From Apricaphanius iberus (Eukaryota > Chordata > Actinopteri > Cyprinodontiformes > Aphaniidae): a DNA stretch of 64,000 nucleotides. Positions 1 to 10,445 of the stretch are shown in pieces (the first letter of the stretch is position 1; each line of letters opens with the position of its first letter). The translations under genes and the position numbers were made by a program. Where the stretch lies: the NCBI GenBank assembly GCA_028564705.1, contig JAPXFQ010001310.1:124001-188000 (forward strand), written 5' to 3'. Below the pieces are notes generated by a model. It was not told the DNA's origin, ran no database searches, and saw only the letters and a program-made list of their open reading frames with translations.

Positions 1-646
1 TTCCAGGAGCGCAGTAGGCAAGCCGAGAACCGACGAGCGAGGTCTGCTGCTCCAGATAATGCTCCTCCGCGTCCTCCCAGTCCGAACCGTCCGAGGGCAG
101 AGACTCCGGCGCAGCCTTCCGGCGTCTGCGTCGCTGACCGCGGCGAGGAGCTGGATCCCCTCTGGAGCAGAGGTACTCGAGTCTGTCCCCATGAAAAAAC
201 TCGAACAGTTCATCCTCGCTCACGCAGAGGGGACCCCGTCCTGCCGCAGCCGAAGACGGTGGTGTGGGAGCAGCAGCTGGGCGATTGACCGGAGCCCTCG
301 GTGAAGCGGTCGGGAAAGGGGCGAAGACAGCCGGTGAGAGGATCGGAGGCGCATGGAACCAGGAGACCGAGCCGACGTTGGTAGAGGCGGGCTGTGTCCC
401 TGCAGGAGGCAGCTCCTCCTCCGCAGCAAGGAAGGCGTCGTCGGCTGCCTCCTCCAACTCCTCCGCATCGAGCGGGTTGAGGCTGGAGCGGAACCGAGGA
501 AGGAGGTCTAGGATGTAGTCCTCCAGCGCGGTGAGGCGAGCGGACGGGCTGGCGAAGCCAGAGACCTTCTCCAGCCTACACCAGAGGGACTCCAGGATGT
601 CGGGGTCGGAGGCTTCTGCTGGGTCCATCCTTCTTGGCTGGATCAT
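1..646 (-). CDS. Partial gag-like ORF of a Ty3/gypsy LTR retrotransposon (runs off left edge)
   Basis: Read on the minus strand from an ATG at 646, the frame stays open for all 215 codons to the window edge. It begins MIQPRRMDPAEASD; a second ATG (MDPAEA) may be the real start. The product is acidic and rich in Ala, Pro and Glu, with a Pro/Ala-rich middle and a basic RRGQRRRRRK patch followed by an acidic stretch. Its GC content is far above that of the surrounding sequence. It starts 3 bases after an LTR end, which is where gag lies in Ty3/gypsy elements, and many teleost gypsy gags start with MDPAD/E. I infer a structural polyprotein N-terminus. No CCHC knuckle, protease or RT is visible because the frame leaves the window. 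The lack of stops suggests a young copy. A captured host exon is possible but less likely. Confidence 0.7.
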   Translation of the reverse strand, partial: MIQPRRMDPAEASDPDILESLWCRLEKVSGFASPSARLTALEDYILDLLPRFRSSLNPLDAEELEEAADDAFLAAEEELPPAGTQPASTNVGSVSWFHAPPILSPAVFAPFPTASPRAPVNRPAAAPTPPSSAAAGRGPLCVSEDELFEFFHGDRLEYLCSRGDPAPRRGQRRRRRKAAPESLPSDGSDWEDAEEHYLEQQTSLVGSRLAYCAPG

Positions 647-647
647 T
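637..647 (-). promoter_or_regulatory. Primer binding site complementary to the element's own LTR (self-priming)
   Basis: On the minus strand AATGATCCAGC lies one base after the LTR end. It is the exact reverse complement of GCTGGATCATT at 766-756 inside the LTR. Tf1/sushi-group LTR retrotransposons prime minus-strand cDNA with the folded-back first 11 nt of their own mRNA instead of a tRNA. The 11-nt length, the position and the TATA-like box about 29 bp upstream of the LTR match all fit that mechanism. Confidence 0.65.
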
Positions 648-648
648 C

Positions 649-916
649 TGTCAGGGGTTGTGCTGCAGTGTGGGAGACGAAGGACCCAGACGCAGAAGCA
701 GAACTCAGGTGAGGTGGTTTTAATGAGGTGCAGCAACAAAAGGCACGACACAATCAATGATCCAGCGAGGATAGAAGGCCTCGCTGGATCTTAAATGATG
801 GGAGAACCAAGGAGGAACAGGTGGAAACAATGATTAATCAGGGGCAGAGCCCTGGAGGTTCAGGATAACACAGGTGCAAATAATAAAGGAGTGTGAGTGG
901 GGAGTGAGGCATGACA
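649..916 (-). mobile_element. 5' LTR of the minus-strand Ty3/gypsy (Tf1/sushi-like) element
   Basis: On the minus strand the segment starts TGTCATGCC at 916 and ends CCCCTGACA at 649, just before the gag frame, giving a 268-bp LTR with TG...CA ends. A TATA-like TTTAAG lies about 29 bases upstream of the candidate transcript start GCTGGATCATT (766-756). 'gatccagcgagg' and its reverse complement flank a 9-base spacer around 759-791. The bases after the LTR end (917-921, agatg) would be one TSD copy; the other copy lies off the window. The partner LTR is not visible. Confidence 0.72.
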
Positions 917-2073
917 AGATGAAGACATTGATAAATTGGTGTGATATATCACATAATTCCCACTGGAAAAATATAGAGGAAACAACTTTTTCTTTTCCAA
1001 TACAAGCAACTTTGGCTGATGGGAATATTGAAAAATATACTGACTCTGTGGACAATCCGTGGGTCCAGTGTTCTCTTTCGATTTGGAAAAATGTTATAAA
1101 ATAATATAATTTGAAAAGGGATATTGTACTTTTAAAATGGTATGCATATGACTCTGATTACATACCAAACAAATCGGATTTACGATTCAAATTGTGGACT
1201 TCTAAAGGTATGACAATTTTAAGCAAGTTAATTAAGGATGGAAAAGTTGTCAGTTTTGATACACTTAAACACAAATATGCTTTGGAGAAGCAGGATTTTT
1301 TTCGACACCTGCAAATACATCATTATATAGATACAAAAGTAAATACTGTGTCAGAAGGTAACATGGCTTTGTTACAAGTGTTTAGAAACGCATATGATGG
1401 GAAGTCAAACAAGAAGCCTATTTCAAGGTTGTATAAATGGTCGATGAATCGTAAGTCCCATTCTACTGAGTATGTAAAGATATTGTGGGAGAAAGGCGGG
1501 ATAACAATATCAGAGGAAGAATGGACAAAAATATGGAAACTCCAGTGGAAATGTACAAACTCACAGAGATGGAAGGAATATGGATGGAAAACAATAATAA
1601 GATTTTTCATCACTCCATGTCAGAGAACACACTTCGACGGACTCCCTCCTATCTGTTGGAGAAAATGTGGAGACCAACGTGCGACTCATTATCATATCTT
1701 ATGGAACTGTCCACTTATCAAACAGTATTGGATGGACATTCACAGAGCATTACAAGATAATTTTAATTGTGCAATTCCTTTTGAAATGAAAACTGTATAC
1801 TTTGGCTGCTTACTACAGGAATGGAGAAATAAGGATAAATATTTGCTAAGTATCCTATTGGCGGCATGCAAGAAATGCATAACTCAAAAATGGTTGTCAG
1901 AAGATATTCCCACCCTATCTGCATGGTGGGATATAACAATGAATATTTTTAGAATGGAAGAGCTGACAGCATTTGTAAACCAAAAACATGAGAAGTTTCT
2001 TGCATATTGGGAAAAGTGGGTCGTATATATAAAAATGAAAAAGCCTGCTTTGATTTTGAATGTAAGAAGTTAA
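917..2073 (+). pseudogene. L1-type LINE ORF2, C-terminal part
   Basis: One reading frame continues from the LTR edge at 917 to a stop at 2073, broken only by a TAA at 1102-1104. It encodes the C-terminal region of an L1-group ORF2 protein (endonuclease plus reverse transcriptase). The diagnostic piece is a zinc-knuckle-like CWRKCGDQRATHYHILWNC (residues C-x3-C-x7-H-x5-C), followed by a Trp-rich tail. The RT catalytic part is missing because the gypsy LTR begins exactly where the LINE frame starts, so the LTR element probably inserted into this LINE. No ATG marks the start of the downstream portion. The stop makes it non-functional. Its high A+T matches the flanking sequence. Confidence 0.8.
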
Positions 2074-2265
2074 GACAATGTAACCGTCACTCCCTGAAGT
2101 TTAATATTTGTTGTTTCTATTCTGTTTTTGTTCTTTAGATTCGATAGTATTCTGCGAGAGTGAACAATAAAACTGTGCTCATGTTCGCACATGTATGTAA
2201 AATGTAACCATCTTTAAATTGCTAAAATATCTAAATAAAAAATTAAAATAAATAAATAAATAAAC
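2074..2265 (+). repeat. 3'UTR and A-rich tail of the L1-type LINE
   Basis: Directly after the ORF2 stop comes a short AT-rich 3'UTR ending in an A-rich tail with 'aaataaataaataaa' up to about 2265. An A-rich 3' tail is expected for the target-primed reverse transcription used by LINEs. From 2281 to 2640 I see only unassigned AT-rich sequence. Confidence 0.65.
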
Positions 2266-2644
2266 AGACCAAATAGGAGTTGTTTTATCAGACAACTATA
2301 ATTTAAAGTAAGAACAGCACAGCAGGATGTTTATGCTTGCAGATGAGGGCAGGAATAAGGCTGTTCACTGGTTTCTGGGTTCTTTTTCTCTCTATTTCAC
2401 ATGCACATCACCAAATCTCTTTGTCATTTTTTTTCAAATATCCCTTCCTCTATTACTCACACACTCTTTTCTCTTATCATAGTTATGTATCTCTATCACA
2501 ATCTCATCCTTAACACATCGATACTATATTATTCTTCCAATGTCTCTGCTTTATGACTCTGTCAGCCATCTCCATGATCAATCCAAGACTGCCTCTGTAT
2601 TTATCAGCTTATTTGGTGAAATCTCTGACATTTATCTTAATGTC

Positions 2645-4385
2645 ATGAATTCTGTCAAAATTCTAATATGGAATGTTCATGGATCTGGCAATAAAAATAA
2701 AAGAAGTAAGATTTTTAACCATTTTATAAGTTTGAAGGCAGATGTCATCTTACTACAGAAGACTCATATATCCAGCTCAGCTGCAGATGATCTTAAATCA
2801 CCTGAGTTTCCTAATGTATTTTCTTCATGCTTTAACTCTAGACAACGGGGAGTAGCAATATTGATAAATAAAAGTACACATTTTAAAGTGATAGACACAG
2901 TTGCAGATCCAGAGGGTAGTATTTATACATAACCAAAAGTTATGTATAGTTAATTTATGCTGTCTAAATGTTGACGACGCCTCATTCTTTGATACCTTTT
3001 TCTTGGTTTTGGCTAATCGCATGCATTGCTCACTTCTTCTTTGGAGCGACCTCAACATTGGTTTAAATTAAGAAATAGACAGGGTTAGTTTAGCAGGGCA
3101 ATCCATAGATATAGTTAAACAGTACATGAGCAATTATGGATTGCATGCCGATCTCTTCATCCCAACGACAGAAAATACACTTTTTTTCAAATGTTCACTA
3201 TTCTTTTTCTAGACTGGATTATTTCTTAGTCAGCAACTCACTGTTGAATGACATATCAGACACTGAGATACATCCTACAGTTATCAGTGATCACGCTCCT
3301 GTTTCTTTAAATCTGGTGAATACAAAAGCAGCCGTTCAATACAAAAATTGAAGATTTAATACATCATTACTTAAGAATAATGAATTTTTTTAATATATTG
3401 AAAAAATAATGGCCTTCATACTTGGAACTTAATGACTTCCTGGGTATGTCGCCATCCACTCTCTGGGAGGCAGGGTAAGCGGTAATTAGAGGTACAATAA
3501 TTTAATTCCCATCAAATAAAAAGAAAATAAACATATTCAGGAATTAGAAGAAAATACTCAATCATTAGAAGCTTCCCTGGATGAGGAGAGCCTGGGCAAA
3601 ATACATAAAGCAAAATTAGAATTAAATGAAATTAATATACAGACCAAGTTCTTAATTCAAAGACTTTGTTTTGAAAAATTTGAACATATTAATGAATCAC
3701 TTAGCTTCTTAGCAAACCAGCTGAAAATAAATAAATAAAAAACAACTATATCTGCAATCAAAGACCAAATTGGGAATATAGTATGTGATCCTGAAGGAAT
3801 AAATAACACAAGAATTTTATGAGACTTTATACTCAGCGGAGATTCACCCATCAAATAAAGAAATAAAAAATTTTTTTGAGAAAATAACTCTTCCTAAATT
3901 ATCGGTCAGTCGAGCAATGGCCCTGAATTCACCACTAACAGCGGCTGAACTCCAAGAGGCTCTCCTAAGCATGACCAATAATAAAGCTCTGGGCCCATAT
4001 GGATTCCCTACAGAGTTCTATAAAGAATTCTGCAACGTTCTGGCACCAACATTCTATAAAATGTTGCAGGAAACAAAGGAAAATGGCAGACTACCACCAA
4101 CTACATCAATCTTCTATTTAAACCAGGAAAAGACCCTATGCCTCCTACCAGCTATCATCCCATTTCTGTTATCAATGTTGATCTCAAAATAATCTGCAAA
4201 GCTCTTGCAAGAAGGATAGAGAAAGTAACCCCTCTTATAATCCATCCTGATAAAACTGGTTTTATAAAATGGAGGCTTTCCTCCACAAATTCACGCAGAT
4301 TAATAGATTTAATAGTATATTCAGTAAAAACATCTAAACTAATATATTATCTTTAGATGCAGAAAAAGCATATTATTTATACAGC
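2645..4385 (+). pseudogene. L1-type LINE ORF2 (endonuclease and N-terminal RT), decayed
   Basis: An ATG at 2645 starts an AP-endonuclease domain (MNSVKILIWNVHGSGN; then LLQKTHIS in place of the usual QETH, and SRQRGVAILINK). The frame stops at 2929, and pieces continue in other frames. The endonuclease C-terminus lies at about 3160-3330 (SRLDYFLVSN, then ISDHAPVSLNL). The linker follows at about 3540-3735. The RT start is at 3917-4190 (NNKALGPYGFPTEFYKEF), followed by PISVINVDLKIICKALARRIE and HPDKTGFIKWR. Similarity ends just after LDAEKAY at about 4380, before the FADD catalytic box. Frameshifts and stops show a dead copy. It lies downstream of the other L1 fragment in the same orientation and is a separate insertion. 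Confidence 0.8.
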
Positions 4386-4389
4386 AACA

Positions 4390-5100
4390 AGGCTCAACAA
4401 TCCATACAGAATCACACATAGAAATTACATCACTCTTAATAGGCTGTTCAACTAACACTGAGTTTCTAGATTATTGAAAATCAATAAGCTCGCATTTACA
4501 GAAGTGGGAAATTTAAGGTCACAGATACCATCAAAGATCAAAGCCTATTTTTAAATATTTATCAACAAAGTTTAAATAATTCCACAAGTGTATAAAATGT
4601 GAGCTTAAACTAAATTGTCCAATAAAATTTGCATTGTCACCAATTTATCCAATCAGAGCACGGAAAAATTCTGACATCATTGTGGGCCAGCTGACCTTGT
4701 CAGGCGAATCTGAAAGCTGATCGGCAAAAAGAAAAAATAGTTTCCTTATTATAGGCCTTCTCTACTGATTCTGAAGGATTTGGGCAGATTCGATTGCCCC
4801 AAGCAACACAGAGACAGAACTCTGATTAGGACAAAATATTTACAATCCAGAGATATGTAGGGAGAGAGACAAAAAAGAATAGACATTCAGAATGAATTAA
4901 TACAATATCATTGAGCAAATATGATTTCGGTTGAAAATGTTGGGAACTGCATAAGGTTGGAAAATCTTTGAAAATACCGGTTAAACCTACAGGCTGAACG
5001 GCCTCTCTGTACCCAAACCATAGCAGTTGAAATCTTACACAAGGTGACAAAACTTGTTCATCCTATAATAATCTTGCCTCTGCCCAGACAGACCTTATTG
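4390..5100. other. Unassigned AT-rich sequence
   Basis: Between the L1 fragment and the next LINE 5' region I see no convincing coding frame, terminal repeat or tandem structure. An ORF-sized gap on the minus strand (4826-5050) has no recognisable motif. Confidence 0.4.
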
Positions 5101-6360
5101 AATAATTAAAGTTCTCCAGGTTTCTCAATGGTTGGACTGGGAAGGCTCAAACAGCTTTAGCCAGAGGCTAACGATAGGCGGCTATCAGCTAGTTAGCAGT
5201 GAGGCTCTGGGCTCCATGGCTGATCAGGCGCAAAGTGCTTTTTAGCTGGGATGTCAGCCTTGTCCTTTCTGGCTTAAATACACAGCAATCGGCTACAACT
5301 TTCCTTCACTGAAGCAGTATCTTTGCAGCTCTTCCGCATGGCATTCACCTCATGTCAGCTCCATTGCGTTGAGTGCTGATGCCTCGTGCCAACTTCGGCT
5401 CTTTAACACCGTTTTAACTTTTTTAAAATTATTTTAACTGTTTTTTAAAATAATTTTCTTATGAATAGTTTTAACCGTTTTTAACTTTTAGTGAGTTATC
5501 TTTTATCGGACGCATTTTTAATCAGAGCACGGACCGCTGTTACTTCCATCATGCCTTCACTCACCTGTAGCTCCGGGTGTGATGGTTGTGTCAGGCTAAC
5601 GAAGAAAATCAAGGAATTAGAGCAGAGGATCTCCAATTTACATCTGATCGAGACCACGAGTTCAACGAGGACATCATCATCGACCGAACTTTCGCTTCTG
5701 CCACCAGCGCCCAGCTGGCCGACACAATTCCCTGCCAGCCCGGTGAAGCTGCCGAGGGGGAATCCATCGCTGGGTCTCCAGGCAGACTCGGACTGACGAA
5801 CGCCGGTGGAGGTACAACATCTACGGCAGAGGAGGAGTGCTGGTTCCAGCAGGGGACTAAGCCAAAAGACCCCCTAAGCTCCACTCCGATGCCCCAGGGT
5901 TCGTGGTCGACGGTCGGGCCTGGTTGCGGTGGGGGTGCCCGTAGCGGCTGCCACCGTTCTCCTCTACCCAGCCTTCCGCTGTCGAACCGTTTCGGTGGCC
6001 TTGGGGACGACTTTCCTCCTCTGACCATCCTTCCGACCGCGCCGAAGACCAGCAGCTACGCAGGACCGTCACCCATCCTCTCCCAGCAGCTGGAGCAGCA
6101 GTCAGACTACGGTAGCCACCCACGTCGAGCCAAACCCAGGACTACAGCCGGAACCCACCGAGGTGTGCTCCATTACACCCCGAATCCATGGAACAGGCCC
6201 TCGGCTCCCACTAAACATCGCTGCAGTCCCGTGGATGCCAAGCTGCCCAACATCCAGCATGTCCTGGATGACAAGGGATCTTCTGGTCAGAATCAGCCTG
6301 CACACCATCCACCCAGCACTTTCATCATAGGGGATTCTTTTATCCGGCACAGTAGGTTGA
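5101..6360 (+). pseudogene. CR1/L2-type LINE 5'UTR and ORF1 with esterase start
   Basis: A moderately GC-rich leader (about 5100-5550) precedes an ATG at 5551 (MPSLTCSSGCDGCVRLTKK), which opens a Cys-containing, coiled-coil-like N-terminus (KKIKELEQRISNL). Near 5650 the sense frame shifts by one base to a second frame (DHEFNEDIIIDRTFAS) that runs to about 6360. Further motifs are WFQQGTKPKD, LSNRFGGLGDDFPPLT and, at the end, TFIIGDSFIRHSR, the GDS block that begins the SGNH/GDSL-type esterase of CR1/L2-group ORF1 proteins. The remaining esterase residues are missing because an unrelated repeat follows. The frameshift and truncation make it a pseudogene. ORF1 normally serves as an RNA-binding chaperone. 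Confidence 0.68.
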
Positions 6361-6407
6361 TTTTCACAATTGTTTACATCCTACTTGCAATCACTCCCTT
6401 AATATGA

Positions 6408-6520
6408 TGCATCCATCCATACATTATCTATACCGTTTTCATCCAATTCAGGGTCGCGTGGAAGGGGGCGGAGGGGTTGGGGGTGCTGGAGCTTATCCCA
6501 GTTAGGACGGCAATCTGTCA
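6408..6520 (+). repeat. Common teleost interspersed repeat (catccatccat...gggtcgcgtgg...)
   Basis: The segment 'catccatccatacattatc', then 'cagggtcgcgtgg' and 'ggtgctggagcttatccca', matches a repeat seen very widely in fish genomes. It truncates the ORF1 above. I recognise it from memory and cannot name its family with certainty. Confidence 0.5.
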
Positions 6521-6789
6521 CATAAGATTATGCATTTCACGTTTTTTCGTTTTTACACTGTACCCTCTCTGTAAGGAGGCCATTGTGTATGAAGTGTCAG
6601 TCTTGTGGCCGACACAAATATGTCATTGTGCATTTTTTCTGCTATTTGTGCTGTTCATAATCATTGAAGTTTTCTATTTCCTGGTTTCACACGTGTCATT
6701 CAACAACCAATCACACTGCAGTCCGTCTATTTACTCATACATAGGAAATTACATTTTCCATAGCAACGGGACGTCACTCTTATGTTACG

Positions 6790-6931
6790 TTTAGGAATTT
6801 GTCCTACGTAAAAGTAGCTCTTAGTGCGTTTGTGAATAGGTTTTGGACGACAACTCCTACGTAAGACCTTTTAGCGCGAGGTAGGAGTAACACCTAGCGG
6901 TAAGATAAGAGTCTTTACGAATACTGCCCCA
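6790..6931. repeat. Probable hAT-type MITE fragment
   Basis: The motif 'cctacgta' occurs twice (about 6800 and 6863). An 8-bp inverted pair, actcctac/gtaggagt, flanks about 20 bases. The segment ends 'cgaatactgccccagg', like the 'ttcacaaa...gccctg' terminal repeat of common teleost hAT MITEs. The left end and a TSD are not clear. Confidence 0.35.
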
Positions 6932-7414
6932 GGTTTAGTAGAGATAATTTGGTATGTTTAGACTTACAAGAGAGGGGAGGGGCAGCTGCATGACCTGCAG
7001 TGTGCGAGGTGCATAATTGGTATCCATGTTTTTAGTTATTTTGTTATATTTGGGGCATTTTCAATTTCAATTTTATTGTGAGGTTTGTGTTGGTTGTTGT
7101 TATTGCTTTGTTCAGTGTTTCAAATGTGACCTTTATTTGTTGATGTTATGGTTGGCATCGTGAGTGAAGACGTCATTTAAAGGGAATAAGACCAATGTGA
7201 TGTTGTTAAAATGTTTAAGCTATATTATTATGTTTGAACATCATTGCTGATGTCAATCTTCTCAATGGCTGACAACTGTCACACATTATATGGTCTATAA
7301 GTCAGCTGACAAACTTTTATAGTTTTTGCTATCACATTAAGCAGTTTCTCACTTGGGTAACTTAATCCTGTCAATATGTCTTTTTGTTCACTTTAAAATT
7401 AAGTATGAGTAACT

Positions 7415-7560
7415 CAACAAACTTTGTTTTAGATTGCGTAAAAAGTTAACATTCTGAATTAGTTGTGCTCAACATGTTTATTTTTGGCTTGTGTAAAAAC
7501 GTAACATTCCACGTTACTTATACTCAACATATTTAGTTTTAGGTTGTGTAAAAACTAAAT
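7415..7560 (+). repeat. 55-bp tandem repeat, about 2.6 copies
   Basis: Units start at 7415, 7470 and 7525 with 'caaca'. Each carries 'tgcgtaaaaa' or 'tgtgtaaaaa' at unit position 21-30, followed in the first two by 'taacattc'. The third unit is partial. The spacing is exactly 55 bp with no indels between the first two units, though the units have diverged by substitutions. Confidence 0.75.
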
Positions 7561-9030
7561 TTGTGTAAGGCAACGGTTTTCCTCGCGATTCACGAGTAAA
7601 GTCAACTAATCCGGGTTGAGTGTTGGATCTGTGTTTTTTTCTTGTGGAGTTAGAATGCAGATTAGCGCTACCCAATGGCTGTGTGTTACTGAACAAAAAT
7701 AATTCTGTTACGCCAGCAGAGAGGGCCTTGCTGCCCCTGACAGCCTGCCACTGATAACTGGGTTCTTAAAGTATGAAAGAGGTATAGTGATAAAAAGTCA
7801 GTATTAATGTTGCTTTGTTTCTAATTTAAAGAGGAACTCATCCCCCTATCAGAGTCTTGCTCCATCCACATTTCCCATTTGAAAAATGCCCCAAAAAGAC
7901 ATTTTGTCTGGTGTACCAGCGAAAGCGGGAGACGGCTAGGCATATTCTGGGCTGTGGCACAGACAAGACTTCGAGAAAGATGGAGGACAATGCGAGCTCT
8001 CTTGTCTCGGTGCAATGAATCTTTCTCCGACTTCTTCAGATGATGAAATAGAAACTAGGGAGTGAGTTTCTGTGGAGGATAGAGACTCAGTTTCTCTTTA
8101 ACCTTGGGTTGCCCACCCTCCTTTAAAATACAGACTCGTTCCTGATTTGACAATTAAATCTGCCGTCTCGTTTTGAACTAATAAGTAATAATTTGTTACC
8201 TATTTTCATTAATGTCAAACATGTCTGTCGGACATAGGCTTCAATAGCGTAATTCTAACTATGTAGCCTATATAAAAATAAAGTACAAATCACCCAACTA
8301 CAGTCAGGAAAACAGTTCTGGCGGCGGGATCTAAAGGGACCGCAAATTGTTTGTGTTTGCGACTCATGAGGATTGTGCGCTCAGAATTGATCAGGTAGAC
8401 ACACACAACACTCTGGCTCTTCCCACGCAACGCCTTTAAATTGCAAATGGTAACCTATGTCGGGGAGTGTTCATAGTCGCACACAGAGAACACTCGCTGC
8501 ACAGCACGGAAGGCACACAAGAACGCAGAAAACACACACGTCTGTGAGGCTTATGCGGCATGTAGGCTAGAATATTCATGATAGATTACCTTTATTGTGT
8601 CAATTTCGTGCATGTACAATTTTATTTTTACTGGATTAAATGTGGACGATTTGTTTTTTTTTTTTTTAAGCCAGGAGGCTTAGTCATAGCTTATTATCCA
8701 GTCAATATAAATGACAACTTAAAGAACAAATCATACTAACTGACTAATTGTTATGCCGTTGTAGTTGGATTTTTTACACTCTTATAAATCAGAGAGATTC
8801 CTTTAAGCGTTTGAAGGTTTTAATATGATTTGATTTGATCGTACAGGAGGACAGCAACACATCACAGCAAATGTGGAGTACTGACCTGTCTCGGTCTTAC
8901 AACAACAAGCTTATTTTATTACTAGCAATCTTGGTCTATCTATTCTATTCGATAAAGTACCACTCTCAAGATGAACATCAGAGACTTTGCGGCGCCTTTC
9001 TCTTAGATTAGAAAGCTGAGAACTTTGTGT
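7561..9030. other. Unassigned region, no supported gene
   Basis: The sequence is AT-rich with a few moderately GC-rich patches (8330-8560). A poly-T run lies at about 8656-8668. I see no long frame, paired terminal repeats or known repeat tail. Confidence 0.4.
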
Positions 9031-9038
9031 ATCTTTAA

Positions 9039-9729
9039 CAGTGTTGGGAGTAATGCATTACAAAAGTAATTAGTTACAGGAATATATTACTTTTTTCAGT
9101 AACAGAGTAATGTAACGCATTACTTACAAAATATACAGCAATATATTACTAGTTACAATGTCAGTAACTCAAGTTACAAATGCGTTTAAAAAAAAATTTC
9201 TGGCCAACTAATGAAACAGACCAAATCAAGTTGGATACGGTAGAACAAGATCCACTTCCTGTTGCTCTAAACTAAAACATCAGAGAATCAGGACGGCTGA
9301 GGAAAAGATCCGACTGTACATTTAAACATTATTCACACTTTTTTCCTAACCATCTGCTGTAAGACTTCAGACATCTAATCTTTGTCAACCATGTTTGTGA
9401 TGAGTAATTTCAGCACCTTATTTTGATTAGAGTTAACAAACATTACCATGAAATAGATGGCATGCAAAGGAGCTAGAGACTTAATTTTAATCAAATCGTG
9501 TTTAAAATACAGTATTTGTGGTGTGACACTTGTGTAAAATGTACACTGAAGTTACAGTGGTTAGAAGTCGTGTTAGATATTTAAGATGTTTTGCCAAAAG
9601 TAACTTAAAGTAGTGTAACTCAGTTCCATTTTTAAAACAGTGATATGTAATGCAAACATATTACATTTTTGACATTATAACTAGTAATGTGATATATATT
9701 ACAATTTCTTTGTAACTTGCCCAACACTG
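9039..9729. mobile_element. Non-autonomous hAT transposon with perfect 8-bp TSD
   Basis: The ends are inverted: 'cagtgttggg' at 9039 and 'cccaacactg' ending at 9729. The flanks are identical, 'atctttaa' at 9031-9038 and 9730-9737. An 8-bp duplication plus CA...TG ends is the hAT signature. The 691-bp body has no transposase frame. The subterminal regions are rich in 'taatgcattac'-like palindromic motifs. A truncated sister copy lies at 54757-55095. Confidence 0.92.
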
Positions 9730-9737
9730 ATCTTTAA

Positions 9738-10442
9738 GGATGCCCAGTTGAAGAATCATCTCCATGGTAACACAGGATATGGACTATCATTATCAAAAAC
9801 TCTCTGTCCCTGTCCTGGTTAAAAACGTCACTAAATAAGACTAGTCATTCAAACTGATACTACAACATTAAGTAAACCAGGTCACAGTCTATTACAAAGT
9901 ACAGAAAGTAGATAACATTAAATTCTTTCCCCCACACCGTTAAACAGATTAAAATGAAAAGTAAAATGTTTGGATAACTTTCTGGCTGTTGAAATTTTTG
10001 ATTTTAGAGGAATAACTAAAAACTACTAAAAAAATTTAATAAAGTAAAGTTTCAAAATAATGACCAGATGCGTAGACAAAAGTTTATCAGATAAAAAGTT
10101 GATTTGTGGGTGAGTAGCTCTTTAAAGAGTTATTCGCCTGTCCAGATCTGCGTCAAACAGCAAGTCGGTCTAGACCAGTGATGCCAAACATCTGAATGGA
10201 ATTGGAGAAGTAGACACATAAACAGTGGAATTCTGTATAACGTAAAAAAATAATAATTTGCTATAATCTTGGGATTTCCAATCGCTACGGGTTAAATGTG
10301 TAACCATTTATACTGATATGTACAGTTGAGAAATAGTAAAGGAGAAACTATTTCTCCAATGAGCTGCATTTACCTGTTTGATGTGAGGTGCTAAATTGAG
10401 ACTTCCTCAGACCAACAGCTGAGTTGGAGGAAATGTCTTTCC
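9738..10442. other. Unassigned AT-rich sequence
   Basis: Between two mapped DNA transposons I see no reading frame or repeat boundary that I can support. Confidence 0.4.
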
Positions 10443-10445
10443 TTA

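Noticed and set aside
5609..6123. Long minus-strand frames of 139 and 88 codons
   Set aside because: GC-rich shadows of the LINE ORF1 on the plus strand.
7415..7560. Regularly spaced repeats as a CRISPR-like array
   Set aside because: The units are adjacent with no spacers, and the genome is clearly animal. It is a tandem repeat.
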